Shown: in pieces, positions 37,217 to 46,257 of the stretch | Position numbering within the stretch: position 1 is the first letter of the stretch | Layout of the letters: each line of letters opens with the position of its first letter | Source of the DNA: Marinilabiliaceae bacterium ANBcel2 | Lineage (GTDB): Bacteria; Bacteroidota; Bacteroidia; Bacteroidales; Marinilabiliaceae | Length of the DNA stretch: 64,000 nt | Reading direction: 5' to 3' | Assembly: GCA_029688995.1 (NCBI GenBank) | Contig: JARULA010000002.1 | Coordinates: 248,001-312,000, forward strand | Made by a program: the position numbers and the translations under genes | Notes under the pieces: generated by a model | Databases searched by the model: none | Told to the model about the DNA's origin: nothing | The model's input: the letters and a program-made list of their open reading frames with translations, nothing else

Positions 37217-38053
37217 TTAGCTTACCATTTGGGTTCGCACTTCATTTATCTCTTTAATAATTGCATTCATCTGTCTCTCTGTAATAGAGCCATCATCAAT
37301 TGAGTTGTAGATATTGTGTATTGGAGTTAGTTGATCAATTACTTCAGAAACGGCTCTGTTATCTTTAAATACCGACATTAATTCCATCAATTTGTTTAGT
37401 GAAGATTTTTGATCCATAACAATTTTAACCATCTCTTTATTATTGAAAGTATCCTCACTAATATGTGTTGCAATATATAGTGCTTCAACCCAGCTGCCTG
37501 CTAAAACTAACATTGAGATCTCTCCTCTGTTGTTTTGATTTAGATGTTCGTAGGTATCGTAAAAAGTATTGGTTATAAGTTTAATTAGTTCATCCTTATC
37601 ATCCTGCTTTTCTTCAACCTGTTCTATAATGTCTGCACTAACAGCGCCAGAGATGTTGAGAGCATCGATTAATGTTTTTGACACCTCCATATAATCAATA
37701 GTCTCTTGCTTTTGATTATATGTACTTGCATAACTCAGGTCAGCACTATAAATCCCCAGATTTATTGCTTTTGATTTTTCTGTAAGATATCTATCTACAT
37801 TTGAAGGGGGGTTGGAGAGAGTTAATATATAAGCTGCTCCAATTCTGTTAAGCATTTCAGTTACTTCAAATGTTGTCGGCAATGGATATACAAATTCACG
37901 TACATCCTGCTCTACTCTTTCTCTGTCGAGAGTCTCTGCAGATTGTTGCTGACTACGATCTCGTGAGCTTCCTCCAAAATTGCAAGATACAATTAGAAGA
38001 GCTGATACTAATATTAAACCAATAGAGGTTGCAGGATTAAAAATCATTTTCAT
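37217..38053 (-). CDS. Predicted lipoprotein of unknown function
   Basis: A 278-residue protein with a signal peptide and lipobox LIVSC (Cys near residue 24), then a Gly/Ser/Gln-rich linker. The mature part is almost wholly helical and acidic, with segments such as VREFVYPLPTTFEVTEMLNRIGAAYIL and GSWVEALYIATHISEDTF. No catalytic or binding motif is recognisable. It converges with katA and lies 115 bp after recJ on the same strand. A Bacteroidota-restricted lipoprotein is likely, but I do not recognise the family. Confidence 0.75.
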   Translation of the reverse strand: MKMIFNPATSIGLILVSALLIVSCNFGGSSRDRSQQQSAETLDRERVEQDVREFVYPLPTTFEVTEMLNRIGAAYILTLSNPPSNVDRYLTEKSKAINLGIYSADLSYASTYNQKQETIDYMEVSKTLIDALNISGAVSADIIEQVEEKQDDKDELIKLITNTFYDTYEHLNQNNRGEISMLVLAGSWVEALYIATHISEDTFNNKEMVKIVMDQKSSLNKLMELMSVFKDNRAVSEVIDQLTPIHNIYNSIDDGSITERQMNAIIKEINEVRTQMVS

Positions 38054-38168
38054 CTGTATATTATTTTAAACGTTAAAGTTTTAATTACAAATATAGTGAG
38101 TTATATTTTTATTATATAAGAACAGATATTGTAATTTAAAAAAAATATTATAACAGGGATTAATTCTG

Positions 38169-39887
38169 TTAACAGGGAAATTTTGTATCTATTATGACAA
38201 GCTGTATTGACGAGATTCCATTAATATAATTCTCCTCTATTGTGTAGCATATATCGAACTGTTCTCCATTTTTTATTCTGTTAATATATTTGCCCATTGA
38301 AAAACCTATAGCCTGAACTATAGATCCTGAGTCTTCTCCTATTAACTCCATTTTAATGTGGTTTTTGTTTTTTCCTACCAATTTACTGGTTCCAAAATCC
38401 TGAACATTTCGGGTAACAAAAACCGGTTTTTTGTTACCCGGGCCAAAGGGCATAAATTTTTTAAGAGTATTATAAAATTTTTTATTTATATGCTTTAGGT
38501 TTAGTTCTGCATCTATTTCAATTTGAGGAATTAACTGTTCACTTTTTATATTTTTTCTGACATACTCTTCAAACTCAATCTCAAATTGTGATATATTTTC
38601 TCTCTTCATCGTTAATCCGGCAGCATACATATGTCCGCCAAAATTTTCAAGCAGGTGGCTGCACGCTTCTATTGCTTTGTAAACATCAAACCCCTCTACC
38701 GATCGGGCTGAACCTGTTATCAATCCATTACTTTTAGTTAAAATAACAGTAGGTCGGTAGTAAGAGTCGGTAAGCCGCGCAGCTACAATTGCTATAACTC
38801 CTTTATGCCAGTCATTTTTATATAAAACAGTTGATTTTTTTTGCTGCAACTCTTTTTTCTCTTCAATCATTTTAAGAGCCTCTTGCGTAGTTTTTTTATC
38901 CAGCTCTTTTCTTGTTTTATTAAATTGGTCTATTGCGATGCTCATCTCCTTTGCAATAGAGGGATCTCTGCTAATGAGCAGTTCAACTGCATCTCTTCCC
39001 GATTCTATTCTTCCTGCTGCATTAATTCGCGGACCAATTTTAAAAATTATATCACTAATTAATATTTGTCTGTCGTTTAGTTTTGCTATATCTATAATAC
39101 TTTTTAGTCCAGTCCCGGGATTTTTGTTGAGCCGCTCTATTCCGTGCTTTGCCATTATACGGTTTTCTCCTGTAACCGGCACGATGTCTGCTGCAATACT
39201 TACTGCAACCAGATCCAGATATTTAAATAGTGGTTCTTGTGGTTCTCCTTTTCTTATACAAAATGCTTGAAGCAGTTTAAAACCTACACCACATCCTGAT
39301 AGATTCTTTTCAGGGTAGTTACATCCTGGCTGTTTTGGATCAAGACATGCCACCGCATCAGGCAGAGTTTCTCCTGGGGTGTGGTGATCACAGATAATAA
39401 ATTCTATTCCCATTTTTTTTGCAAGAGCCACTTTTTTTTCTGCCTTGATACCGCAATCAAGAGAAATTATTAAGTGACAACCTGCATCTGCTGCATATTC
39501 AACACCTTCACTTGATATGCCATATCCCTCTTTATACCTGTTGGGGATATAGTACTCCATATTTGCATAATATTTTCTTAGGAATGCATAAACCATAGCT
39601 ACTGATGTTGTTCCATCCACATCATAGTCGCCATATATCATAATTTTTTCCCCGTTGTTGAAGGCTCTTGAAATTCTTTCGATAGCCTTATCCATATCCT
39701 TCATCAAAAAGGGGTCGTGAAGTTTATCTAATGATGGGTCAAAAAAAGAGTTTGCCGAATCAGAATTTAGAATGTTCCGCTCAACTAAAAGTTGGGCTAA
39801 TATTTTATCAATATTTATCTCTTCACTTAATTTTTCTACCGTGGCATGGTTGAGCTCATCTTTTTTTATGATCCACTCTTTTTTCAT
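38169..39887 (-). CDS. recJ: Single-stranded-DNA-specific exonuclease RecJ
   Basis: 5'-3' exonuclease on single-stranded DNA in recombination and mismatch repair. The protein has the DHH phosphoesterase motifs GDYDVDGTTS, SLDCG and DHHTPG, the DHHA1 segment (VEGFDVYKAIEACSHLLENFGGHMYAAG) and a C-terminal OB domain. I use ATG at 39887 (572 residues, MKKEWIIKKDEL) rather than the GTG one codon earlier. The length matches the family. It is downstream of lipB with a hairpin in the gap. Confidence 0.95.
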   Translation of the reverse strand: MKKEWIIKKDELNHATVEKLSEEINIDKILAQLLVERNILNSDSANSFFDPSLDKLHDPFLMKDMDKAIERISRAFNNGEKIMIYGDYDVDGTTSVAMVYAFLRKYYANMEYYIPNRYKEGYGISSEGVEYAADAGCHLIISLDCGIKAEKKVALAKKMGIEFIICDHHTPGETLPDAVACLDPKQPGCNYPEKNLSGCGVGFKLLQAFCIRKGEPQEPLFKYLDLVAVSIAADIVPVTGENRIMAKHGIERLNKNPGTGLKSIIDIAKLNDRQILISDIIFKIGPRINAAGRIESGRDAVELLISRDPSIAKEMSIAIDQFNKTRKELDKKTTQEALKMIEEKKELQQKKSTVLYKNDWHKGVIAIVAARLTDSYYRPTVILTKSNGLITGSARSVEGFDVYKAIEACSHLLENFGGHMYAAGLTMKRENISQFEIEFEEYVRKNIKSEQLIPQIEIDAELNLKHINKKFYNTLKKFMPFGPGNKKPVFVTRNVQDFGTSKLVGKNKNHIKMELIGEDSGSIVQAIGFSMGKYINRIKNGEQFDICYTIEENYINGISSIQLVIIDTKFPC

Positions 39888-39975
39888 CACAAAACATTCT
39901 ATTTAAGTTATTGGCCAAATAAATCGAAGATCGATGTAGTTAAACTTGCATGAGTAGTTAATTTTGCGATATTAA

Positions 39976-39997
39976 AAAAGAGGTTGTTACCTCTTTT
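39976..39997 (-). terminator. Terminator downstream of lipB
   Basis: A 9-bp perfect stem (AAAAGAGGT with ACCTCTTTT) with a 4-base loop ends in TTTAAT on the minus strand, 72 bp after the lipB stop. Confidence 0.65.
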
Positions 39998-40068
39998 AAG
40001 TTTTTATAGCCGCATTATCAATTTTCGTTATTTTACAGGCAAAGATAGAAGTTTTAAAGTTAGTTGTT

Positions 40069-40752
40069 CTATAACTTAAAGACTCTTTCAATATTTTTTA
40101 AAAGAAGGCTTGAAACCTCATTTTGAGCTACTTTTCCATTTAACTCTTTTTCCATGCTGGTGACTAATTTATCGGTAAAACCGCACGGATTTATATAATC
40201 AAAGTAGCTTAAGTTAGTATTAACATTAAGGGCAAAACCGTGCATTGAGATATAACGACTTGCTTTTACTCCAATTGCACATATTTTTCGGGCATTTGGT
40301 TTATCTGTGTCAATCCATACCCCTGTTGCTTTGGCAAGTCTTTCACTTTTGATATTATATTCTTTAAGAGTATCAATTACAACCTCCTCAAGCTGGTAAA
40401 TGTACTCTTTTAGTCCGATGTTAAGTTCTTCAAGATTAAATATTGGATATCCTACAATTTGTCCCGGTCCGTGGTATGTTATATCTCCACCTCTGTCGGT
40501 CTTATAATAGGTGGCATTCACCTTTTTTAAAAACTGGTCATTTATTAATAGGTTGCTTTCGGCACCGCTTTTTCCTAAAGTGTATACATGAGGGTGTTCA
40601 CAAAATATAAGGTGGTGAGTTGTCTCTCTTTTCTGTTCACTATTTTTGCTGTTATACTCCTTATCTCTCCAAACAGTATTGAATATTTCTTTTTGATAAT
40701 CCCATGCTTTTTGATAATCAATTGTGCCAAGGTCAGTAAATGATAGTTTCAT
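40069..40752 (-). CDS. lipB: Octanoyltransferase LipB
   Basis: Transfers octanoate from acyl carrier protein to lipoyl domains, the first step of lipoate synthesis. The 227-residue protein has RGGDITYHGPGQIVGYPIFNL and the acyl-enzyme lysine in ICAIGVKASRYISMHGFALNVN. LipA, acting next, lies upstream on the same strand. The start codon at 40752 is inside the terminal motif CACATGAAAC of a tandem 91-bp repeat and can pair with an upstream motif. A short upstream reading frame ends only 4 nt before it. Both features suggest translational control. Confidence 0.95.
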   Translation of the reverse strand: MKLSFTDLGTIDYQKAWDYQKEIFNTVWRDKEYNSKNSEQKRETTHHLIFCEHPHVYTLGKSGAESNLLINDQFLKKVNATYYKTDRGGDITYHGPGQIVGYPIFNLEELNIGLKEYIYQLEEVVIDTLKEYNIKSERLAKATGVWIDTDKPNARKICAIGVKASRYISMHGFALNVNTNLSYFDYINPCGFTDKLVTSMEKELNGKVAQNEVSSLLLKNIERVFKL

Positions 40753-40788
40753 GTGTCTAAAATTTGTTATTCAATTGCCACATGGAAC
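40746..40788 (-). promoter_or_regulatory. Hairpin that can sequester the lipB start codon
   Basis: In lipB mRNA GUUCCAUGUG (40788-40779) can pair with CACAUGAAAC (40755-40746), which includes the AUG. Nine of ten positions pair, with a 23-base loop. The same stem is repeated 91 bp upstream (40837-40879). Regulation is inferred. Confidence 0.5.
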
Positions 40789-40843
40789 TCGCCAATATAG
40801 TCATACCCCTATGTGAGAAATGCTTGTTTATGGCTCGTTTCAT
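40757..40843 (-). other. Possible 28-codon upstream ORF coupled to lipB
   Basis: A reading frame starting MKRAINKHFSHRG and ending in TAG stops 4 nt before the lipB ATG. Its start codon is the repeat copy of the lipB start codon. A sister frame of 22 codons (40866-40934) starts MKRATYNSS, and both contain the peptide ASSMW. They may be by-products of the repeat. Whether either is translated is unknown. Confidence 0.3.
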
Positions 40844-40970
40844 GTGAATATAATTTGTCTTTAAGTTACCACATGGAACTCGCCTTAATAGTTACTCTTT
40901 TGTTTGTTGAGCTGTTATATGTGGCTCGTTTCATGTGAATATAATTACAATTGTGTAGTTATGGCTGTTT

Positions 40971-41828
40971 TTATTGTACATGTTTTTCTGCGTGGTATGA
41001 TGAACGGACCAGCGGACTGCTTTCTACGTGTTTGAATCCATATGTTAAGGCGATATTTTTAAGTTTCTCAAACTCCCGGGGAGAAACATATTTATGAACA
41101 GGGGCATGTTTTATTGTTGGTTGAAGATATTGTCCCAATGTGAGAATTTTCGCACCGGTGTTAGCAATATCTTTAATTGTTTCAATTATCTCTTCATACT
41201 CTTCTCCCAGTCCGAGCATTATCCCCGATTTTGCATTTGTAGAGTCAGATTTCGCCACTATTTGTAATACCGATAAGCTAACATCATACTTAGCTCTGGA
41301 TCTAATCTTTGGTGTTAGTCTGCGCACCGTTTCAAGATTATGGCTTATAACCTCCGGTTCTGCTTCAATCACACTGTTGATAAGCTTCTCATCTCCATAG
41401 AAATCCGGAATTAAAACCTCTATTGTAGTATTGGGATTTAGCTTTTTAGTCTGTTTTATTGTTTCAACCCATATTGCTGCTCCACCGTCACTTAAATCAT
41501 CTCTGTCAACAGAGGTTATCACAGCATGTTTCAGTTTCATTATTTTTACCGACCGGGCTATACGTTCCGGCTCTTTAGGATCGGGAGGAAGAGGTTTTCC
41601 TGTGGATACATTACAAAATTTGCAGGCTCGTGTACATATATTACCAAGAATCATAAAGGTAGCTGTTCCGTTTGCCCAGCATTCTGCTGCATTAGGGCAT
41701 TTACCGCTTGTACAAATTGTATGCAGATTATTCTCCTTTATGGTTTTATTCATCCAGGCATATTCCGATGTTTTTGGGAGATCTATTTTTAACCAGTCAG
41801 GCTTTGCCAATATGTTTCGCCGTTTCAT
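40971..41828 (-). CDS. lipA: Lipoyl synthase
   Basis: Radical SAM enzyme that inserts two sulfurs into octanoyl-lipoyl domains. The 285-residue protein has the auxiliary cluster cysteines in CTSGKCPNAAECW, the radical SAM triad CTRACKFC and the C-terminal serine ligand in VRSSYHAE. The length is typical. A -7 box is at 41851-41858. lipB follows after a 218-bp repeat-filled gap, so cotranscription is likely but translation of lipB may be separately controlled. Confidence 0.96.
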   Translation of the reverse strand: MKRRNILAKPDWLKIDLPKTSEYAWMNKTIKENNLHTICTSGKCPNAAECWANGTATFMILGNICTRACKFCNVSTGKPLPPDPKEPERIARSVKIMKLKHAVITSVDRDDLSDGGAAIWVETIKQTKKLNPNTTIEVLIPDFYGDEKLINSVIEAEPEVISHNLETVRRLTPKIRSRAKYDVSLSVLQIVAKSDSTNAKSGIMLGLGEEYEEIIETIKDIANTGAKILTLGQYLQPTIKHAPVHKYVSPREFEKLKNIALTYGFKHVESSPLVRSSYHAEKHVQ

Positions 41829-41850
41829 ACCTATTAATATCTTTTTGTAT

Positions 41851-41858
41851 CAAAAATA
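41851..41858 (-). promoter_or_regulatory. Candidate -7 box for lipA
   Basis: TATTTTTG on the minus strand fits TAnnTTTG and lies 22 bp before the lipA ATG. No clear -33 box at the usual spacing. Confidence 0.4.
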
Positions 41859-41966
41859 GTTATTCTATATGAATTGAATGTTAATAGAAGAACCAATCAA
41901 CAGGGTAAAAGTTTATTTTTATTGTTATCTGTTTCAATTCAGCTTTTTATTTGAAAAATTTGGATT

Positions 41967-41974
41967 TATCTTTG
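41967..41974 (+). promoter_or_regulatory. Candidate -7 box for lysS
   Basis: TATCTTTG fits TAnnTTTG, 36 bp before the ATG at 42011. It supports that ATG over the in-frame TTG at 41951, which would lie upstream of transcription start. Confidence 0.5.
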
Positions 41975-42010
41975 TGCTTTTATTTTATCTTAAAAATAGT
42001 TGAAAAAGTT

Positions 42011-43741
42011 ATGAGTCATCTTGAACTAAGTGAGCAGGAGCAGGTACGTCGTGAAAGTCTAAAAGAGCTTATTGATTTAGGTATTAACCCTTATCCTGCC
42101 GAGGAGTATCCGGTAACTCATTATGCAAATGATATTCTTGCCAATTTTAATGAAGAGAAGAGCGAGGAGTTTGCTGAGGTTTGTTTGGCCGGACGTATTA
42201 TGACGAGAAGGATAATGGGTAGTGCGTCTTTTGCACAAATTAAAGATAGTACCGGCCGAATTCAGATATATCTTAGAAGAGATGATCTTTGTCCCGAAGA
42301 TGATAAAACTTTTTACAATAAGGTTTTTAAACGTCTTCTCGATATTGGTGATATCATTGGAGTTAAAGGAGATGTGTTTAAGACTAAAACAGGTGAGATC
42401 TCTGTTCATGTAAGCTCATTAACTCTTTTATCTAAATCGATAAGACCTTTGCCAATTGTGAAAGAGAAAGATGGGAAAATCTATGATGCTTTTACTGATC
42501 CTGAGCAGAGATATCGTCAAAGATATGTTGATCTTATTGTGAATGATAATGCTAAGGAGACATTTGTAAAGCGAAGTAGAATTATTAATGCAATGCGCTC
42601 TTTCTTTAATGAAAAAGGTTATCTTGAGGTTGAAACTCCTATATTGCAACCAATTCCCGGTGGTGCTGCAGCCCGGCCTTTTATAACTCATCATAATACA
42701 CTTGATATTCCTCTCTATTTGCGTATAGCAAATGAACTCTATTTGAAGCGACTTATTGTAGGTGGTTTTGATGGTGTCTATGAGTTTGCTAAGGATTTTC
42801 GAAATGAAGGGATGGATCGCACCCATAATCCTGAGTTTACTGTTATGGAGATCTATGTTGCTTATAAGGATTATAAATGGATGATGAGTTTTACCGAGGA
42901 GATGATGGAGAGAGTAGTTTTAGAGTTACATGGTAAAACCAAAGTAGAAGTAGATGGTAAAGAGATTGATTTTAAAGCTCCCTTTAAGCGTATTTCAATG
43001 ATTGATGCTATTAAGGAGCACACAGGGATTGATGTCTCGGGGATGAAAAGAGAGGAACTTATTGATGTTTGTAATACGCTGGGAATAGAGACAGATGAAT
43101 CAATGGGTAAAGGAAAGCTTATAGATGAGATTTTTGGAGAGAAGTGTGAGCACCATTATATTCAGCCAACTTTTATTACTGATTATCCGGTAGAGATGTC
43201 ACCTTTGTGTAAAAAACATCGTGATAATCCAGAATTAACCGAAAGGTTTGAGTTGATGGTAAACGGGCAGGAGATAGCAAATGCTTATACCGAGCTTAAT
43301 GACCCCATAGATCAGCACCAACGATTTGTTGAGCAGATGAGACTCTCTGAGAAGGGAGATGATGAGGCAATGTTTATTGATGATGATTTTGTTAGATCTT
43401 TAGAATATGGAATGCCTCCTACATCCGGTATGGGAATTGGAATCGATAGGTTTGTTATGTTAATGACTAATCAGAACTCCATTCAGGAGGTTCTCTTTTT
43501 TCCGCAGATGCGCCCAATTAAAAAAAGAGAGGCTGATAGTGATGAGAAGTTTTTAAAGCTTGGAATTGCCCAGGAGTGGATTACAGTATTACGTGATTTG
43601 GGATATAAGAAGATAGATGAGTTAAGCGGACTTAACCACAATAAGCTGCATCAGCAACTGTGTGGATATAACAAGAAAAATCGACTTAACTTAGTTAATC
43701 CTCCTAAAGAAGAGGTTGCTAAATGGATTTCTGAACAATAA
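42011..43741 (+). CDS. lysS: Lysyl-tRNA synthetase, class II
   Basis: Charges tRNA-Lys with lysine. The 576-residue protein has an N-terminal OB-fold anticodon-binding domain (VCLAGRIMTRRIMGSASFAQIKDSTGRIQIY), motif 2 (FAKDFRNEGMDRTHNPEFTVMEIY) and motif 3 (PPTSGMGIGIDRFVML). A C-terminal extension after about residue 500 (LRDLGYKKIDELSGLNHNKLHQQL) resembles a helical domain seen in Bacteroidota LysRS. I place the start at ATG 42011 (MSHLELSEQEQV) because the longer TTG frame adds a hydrophobic stretch and precedes the promoter box. gpsA follows after 8 bp. Confidence 0.96.
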   Translation: MSHLELSEQEQVRRESLKELIDLGINPYPAEEYPVTHYANDILANFNEEKSEEFAEVCLAGRIMTRRIMGSASFAQIKDSTGRIQIYLRRDDLCPEDDKTFYNKVFKRLLDIGDIIGVKGDVFKTKTGEISVHVSSLTLLSKSIRPLPIVKEKDGKIYDAFTDPEQRYRQRYVDLIVNDNAKETFVKRSRIINAMRSFFNEKGYLEVETPILQPIPGGAAARPFITHHNTLDIPLYLRIANELYLKRLIVGGFDGVYEFAKDFRNEGMDRTHNPEFTVMEIYVAYKDYKWMMSFTEEMMERVVLELHGKTKVEVDGKEIDFKAPFKRISMIDAIKEHTGIDVSGMKREELIDVCNTLGIETDESMGKGKLIDEIFGEKCEHHYIQPTFITDYPVEMSPLCKKHRDNPELTERFELMVNGQEIANAYTELNDPIDQHQRFVEQMRLSEKGDDEAMFIDDDFVRSLEYGMPPTSGMGIGIDRFVMLMTNQNSIQEVLFFPQMRPIKKREADSDEKFLKLGIAQEWITVLRDLGYKKIDELSGLNHNKLHQQLCGYNKKNRLNLVNPPKEEVAKWISEQ

Positions 43742-43749
43742 ATTTGTTT

Positions 43750-44748
43750 ATGGATTTAGCCGAAGCTAAAGTTGGAATTATAGGGAGCGGTAGTTGGGCT
43801 ACTGCTATAGCCAAGATGACTCTTAGTAATGAAGAGCATATTAATTGGTATTTTCGTAACCCCGATCGTGTTAAAAAATTTAAGAGTAAAGGTCATAATC
43901 CAAACTATTTGACCTCAGTTGCTTTTGATACCGAAAGAATCACTTTTTATACCGATGTAAATGAGATTATAGAGAATTCGGATGCTATAATTTTTGCCAT
44001 CCCTTCAGCGTTTTTAAAAGATGTTTTAAAAGGATTGACTATATCTCTTAAAGATAAGTTTATTGTCTCCGCTATTAAAGGGCTCGTTCCCGATGATAAA
44101 TTGGTAGTTGGTGACTATTTTAATAAGATTCATGATGTGCCTGATGATCAGGTTGCTGTAATTTCCGGACCCTGTCATGCCGAGGAGGTTGCCCTTGAGA
44201 GGCTCTCTTACTTAACTATTTCCTGTAAAAAGACAAAGAGGGCACGTCAGTTTGCTTCTAAATTGCACTGCTCTTTTATTAAAAGTGTAATCAGTGATGA
44301 TATCTATGGAACAGAGTATTCTGCTGTTTTGAAGAATATTATGGCTGTTGCTTCAGGTATCTGTCATGGATTGGGTTATGGAGATAATTTTCAGGCAGTT
44401 TTGATTTCAAATGCAATACAGGAGATAAAAAGGTTTGTAGATACGGTTCACCCTATTACTCGCGATATTAAAAGTTCAGCTTATTTGGGAGATCTTTTGG
44501 TTACCTGTTATTCTCAATTTAGTCGTAATCGTACATTTGGAACAATGATAGGGAAAGGTTATTCTGTGAAAAGTGCACAATTTGAGATGTTAATGATAGC
44601 TGAGGGGTATTTTGCTGTAAAAAGTATTAAGGAGATAAATGAGAAGTATAAAGTGAATATGCCTATAACTGAGGCTGTTTATAACATAATTTATGAAAAA
44701 ATATCTCCTGCAATTGAGATAAAACTTTTAACTGAATCATTACGATAA
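43750..44748 (+). CDS. gpsA: Glycerol-3-phosphate dehydrogenase (NAD(P)+)
   Basis: Reduces dihydroxyacetone phosphate to sn-glycerol 3-phosphate for phospholipid synthesis. The 332-residue protein has the N-terminal NAD site VGIIGSGSWATAIAKM, the FAIPSAFL segment, SGPCHAEEVA, the catalytic lysine region EYSAVLKNIMAVASGI and SSAYLGDLLVTCYSQFSRNRTFG. I use ATG at 43750; an in-frame TTG lies two codons earlier. It is 8 bp after lysS and 25 bp before pgi, so the three genes are probably one transcript. Confidence 0.95.
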   Translation: MDLAEAKVGIIGSGSWATAIAKMTLSNEEHINWYFRNPDRVKKFKSKGHNPNYLTSVAFDTERITFYTDVNEIIENSDAIIFAIPSAFLKDVLKGLTISLKDKFIVSAIKGLVPDDKLVVGDYFNKIHDVPDDQVAVISGPCHAEEVALERLSYLTISCKKTKRARQFASKLHCSFIKSVISDDIYGTEYSAVLKNIMAVASGICHGLGYGDNFQAVLISNAIQEIKRFVDTVHPITRDIKSSAYLGDLLVTCYSQFSRNRTFGTMIGKGYSVKSAQFEMLMIAEGYFAVKSIKEINEKYKVNMPITEAVYNIIYEKISPAIEIKLLTESLR

Positions 44749-44773
44749 AATTTAATAATTAATACCAGATAAA

Positions 44774-46117
44774 ATGCAAAAGATATCATTAGACATTTCA
44801 AGATTAGATGGTTTTGTTTCAGCAGATGAGATTAAGGGTATCGAAAAGGATACATTAGCTGCACAGGTTGCCTTACAAAATAAGAGTGGTAAAGGGAGTG
44901 ATTTTTTAGGTTGGGTGGATCTGCCTCTCTCTGTTTCAAAAGAGGAGATAAAGGATATTAATGAGACAGCAAAAAAACTTGCTAAATCTTCCGAAGTTGT
45001 CGTGGTTATTGGAATAGGAGGGAGTTACCTTGGAGCCCGTGCTGTTATAGATGCACTATCCGACTCTTTTGATCTTATGCGCTCAAAAAGGGAAACTCCT
45101 GCAATAGTTTATGCGGGACAAAATATTGGAGAAGATTATAGTGCCGAACTTCTCGATCTACTGCAGGAGAGATCTTTTTCGGTAATAGTTATTTCTAAAT
45201 CTGGAACTACTACCGAACCGGCTATTGCATTTCGCTTGTTAAAGGGTTTACTTGAGCAAAAATATAGTTCAGAAGAGGTTAAAGAAAGGATAGTTGCAAT
45301 AACTGATAAATCTAAAGGGGCTTTGAGAACTCTTGTGGAGCAAGAGGGATATAAAAGTTATATTATTCCTGATGATGTTGGTGGCAGGTATTCGGTGCTT
45401 ACGCCGGTCGGACTTTTACCTATAGCGGTTGCTGGATTCGATATTGAAAAGTTGCTACAGGGTGCTGCTGATATGATAAAACTTACAAATGAAGAGGTCT
45501 CCTTTAAGGATAATCCTGCAACTCTTTATGCTGCCGTGAGGAACGTTCTTTACAGTAAGGGTAAAAAGAATGAAATATTGGTTAATTATAATCCTAAGCT
45601 ACACTATTTTGCAGAGTGGTGGAAGCAGCTTTATGGCGAGAGCGAAGGTAAAGAGAGTAAGGGAATATTCCCTGCAGCTGTTGATTTCACCACCGACCTG
45701 CACTCAATGGGACAGTGGATTCAGGAGGGTGAAAGATCGATTTTTGAAACTGTTATTTCGGTAGAAGAGTCTAATCGCAATTTAAAAGTACCACATGCTA
45801 AAGAGGATCTTGATAAACTCAACTATCTTGCAGATAAATCTATTGATGAGGTTAATAAAATGGCTGAGCTTGGTACACTTGTAGCTCATGTTGATGGAGG
45901 AGTTCCCAATATTCGTATATCGGTCCCAAAACTGAGCGAGTATTATTTGGGACAACTTATTTATATGTTTGAAAAAGCGTGTGGTATAAGTGGTTATATT
46001 TTAGGGGTTAATCCCTTTGATCAGCCCGGTGTAGAGGCTTATAAATCTAATATGTTTGCACTTTTAGGAAAACCTGGTTTTGAAGATGAAACTAAAGCTA
46101 TAAAGAAGAGGCTTTAA
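44774..46117 (+). CDS. pgi: Glucose-6-phosphate isomerase
   Basis: Interconverts glucose 6-phosphate and fructose 6-phosphate. At 447 residues it is the short Bacillus/Thermotoga-like form rather than the 550-residue proteobacterial one. It has [49 protein letters not shown] and [15 protein letters not shown], with catalytic Glu, His and Lys regions in their usual order. The gene is third after lysS and gpsA. A hairpin with a T run follows at 46155-46192. Confidence 0.95.
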   Translation: MQKISLDISRLDGFVSADEIKGIEKDTLAAQVALQNKSGKGSDFLGWVDLPLSVSKEEIKDINETAKKLAKSSEVVVVIGIGGSYLGARAVIDALSDSFDLMRSKRETPAIVYAGQNIGEDYSAELLDLLQERSFSVIVISKSGTTTEPAIAFRLLKGLLEQKYSSEEVKERIVAITDKSKGALRTLVEQEGYKSYIIPDDVGGRYSVLTPVGLLPIAVAGFDIEKLLQGAADMIKLTNEEVSFKDNPATLYAAVRNVLYSKGKKNEILVNYNPKLHYFAEWWKQLYGESEGKESKGIFPAAVDFTTDLHSMGQWIQEGERSIFETVISVEESNRNLKVPHAKEDLDKLNYLADKSIDEVNKMAELGTLVAHVDGGVPNIRISVPKLSEYYLGQLIYMFEKACGISGYILGVNPFDQPGVEAYKSNMFALLGKPGFEDETKAIKKRL

Positions 46118-46154
46118 AAACAGAACATCTTTTTTTTGAGCTTTTATTTGTGAT

Positions 46155-46192
46155 AGGATGGTTCTCAATTGATATTGATTATCATCCTTTTT
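46155..46192 (+). terminator. Probable terminator after pgi
   Basis: AGGATG (46155-46160) pairs with CATCCT (46183-46188), with an inner 5-bp stem TCAAT/ATTGA, followed by TTTT. It ends about 70 bp after the pgi stop. Confidence 0.55.
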
Positions 46193-46224
46193 GTTTATAT
46201 TATTATTACTGAGCGATTAATTTT

Positions 46225-46232
46225 TATCTTTG
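46225..46232 (+). promoter_or_regulatory. Candidate -7 box for dnaG
   Basis: TATCTTTG fits TAnnTTTG, 25 bp before the dnaG ATG. An AAGGAGAG ribosome-binding-like stretch follows at 46241-46250. Confidence 0.45.
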
Positions 46233-46257
46233 GAGTTAGAAAAGGAGAGTGTAAAAA

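Larger units (their letters stand above)
40746..40947. repeat. Two 91-bp tandem repeats plus partial third between lipA and lipB
   Basis: Units at 40746-40836 and 40837-40927 and a partial third at 40928-40947 each begin with GTTTCATGTG. The first 48 bp of each unit are well conserved, including ACATGGAACTCGCC; the rest has diverged. GTTTCATGTG and CACATGGAAC form inverted repeats in each unit. A related copy precedes pdxB. The lipA-lipB gap of 218 bp is almost filled by this array. Confidence 0.8.

Noticed and set aside
40746-40947. CRISPR array
   Set aside because: Only two full units with a 91-bp period, palindromic motifs of 10 bp, divergent rather than unique spacers, and no cas genes nearby.
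41951-42010. In-frame TTG start for lysS 20 codons upstream
   Set aside because: A TAnnTTTG box lies inside this stretch and the added residues are hydrophobic and unlike LysRS, so ATG 42011 is preferred.
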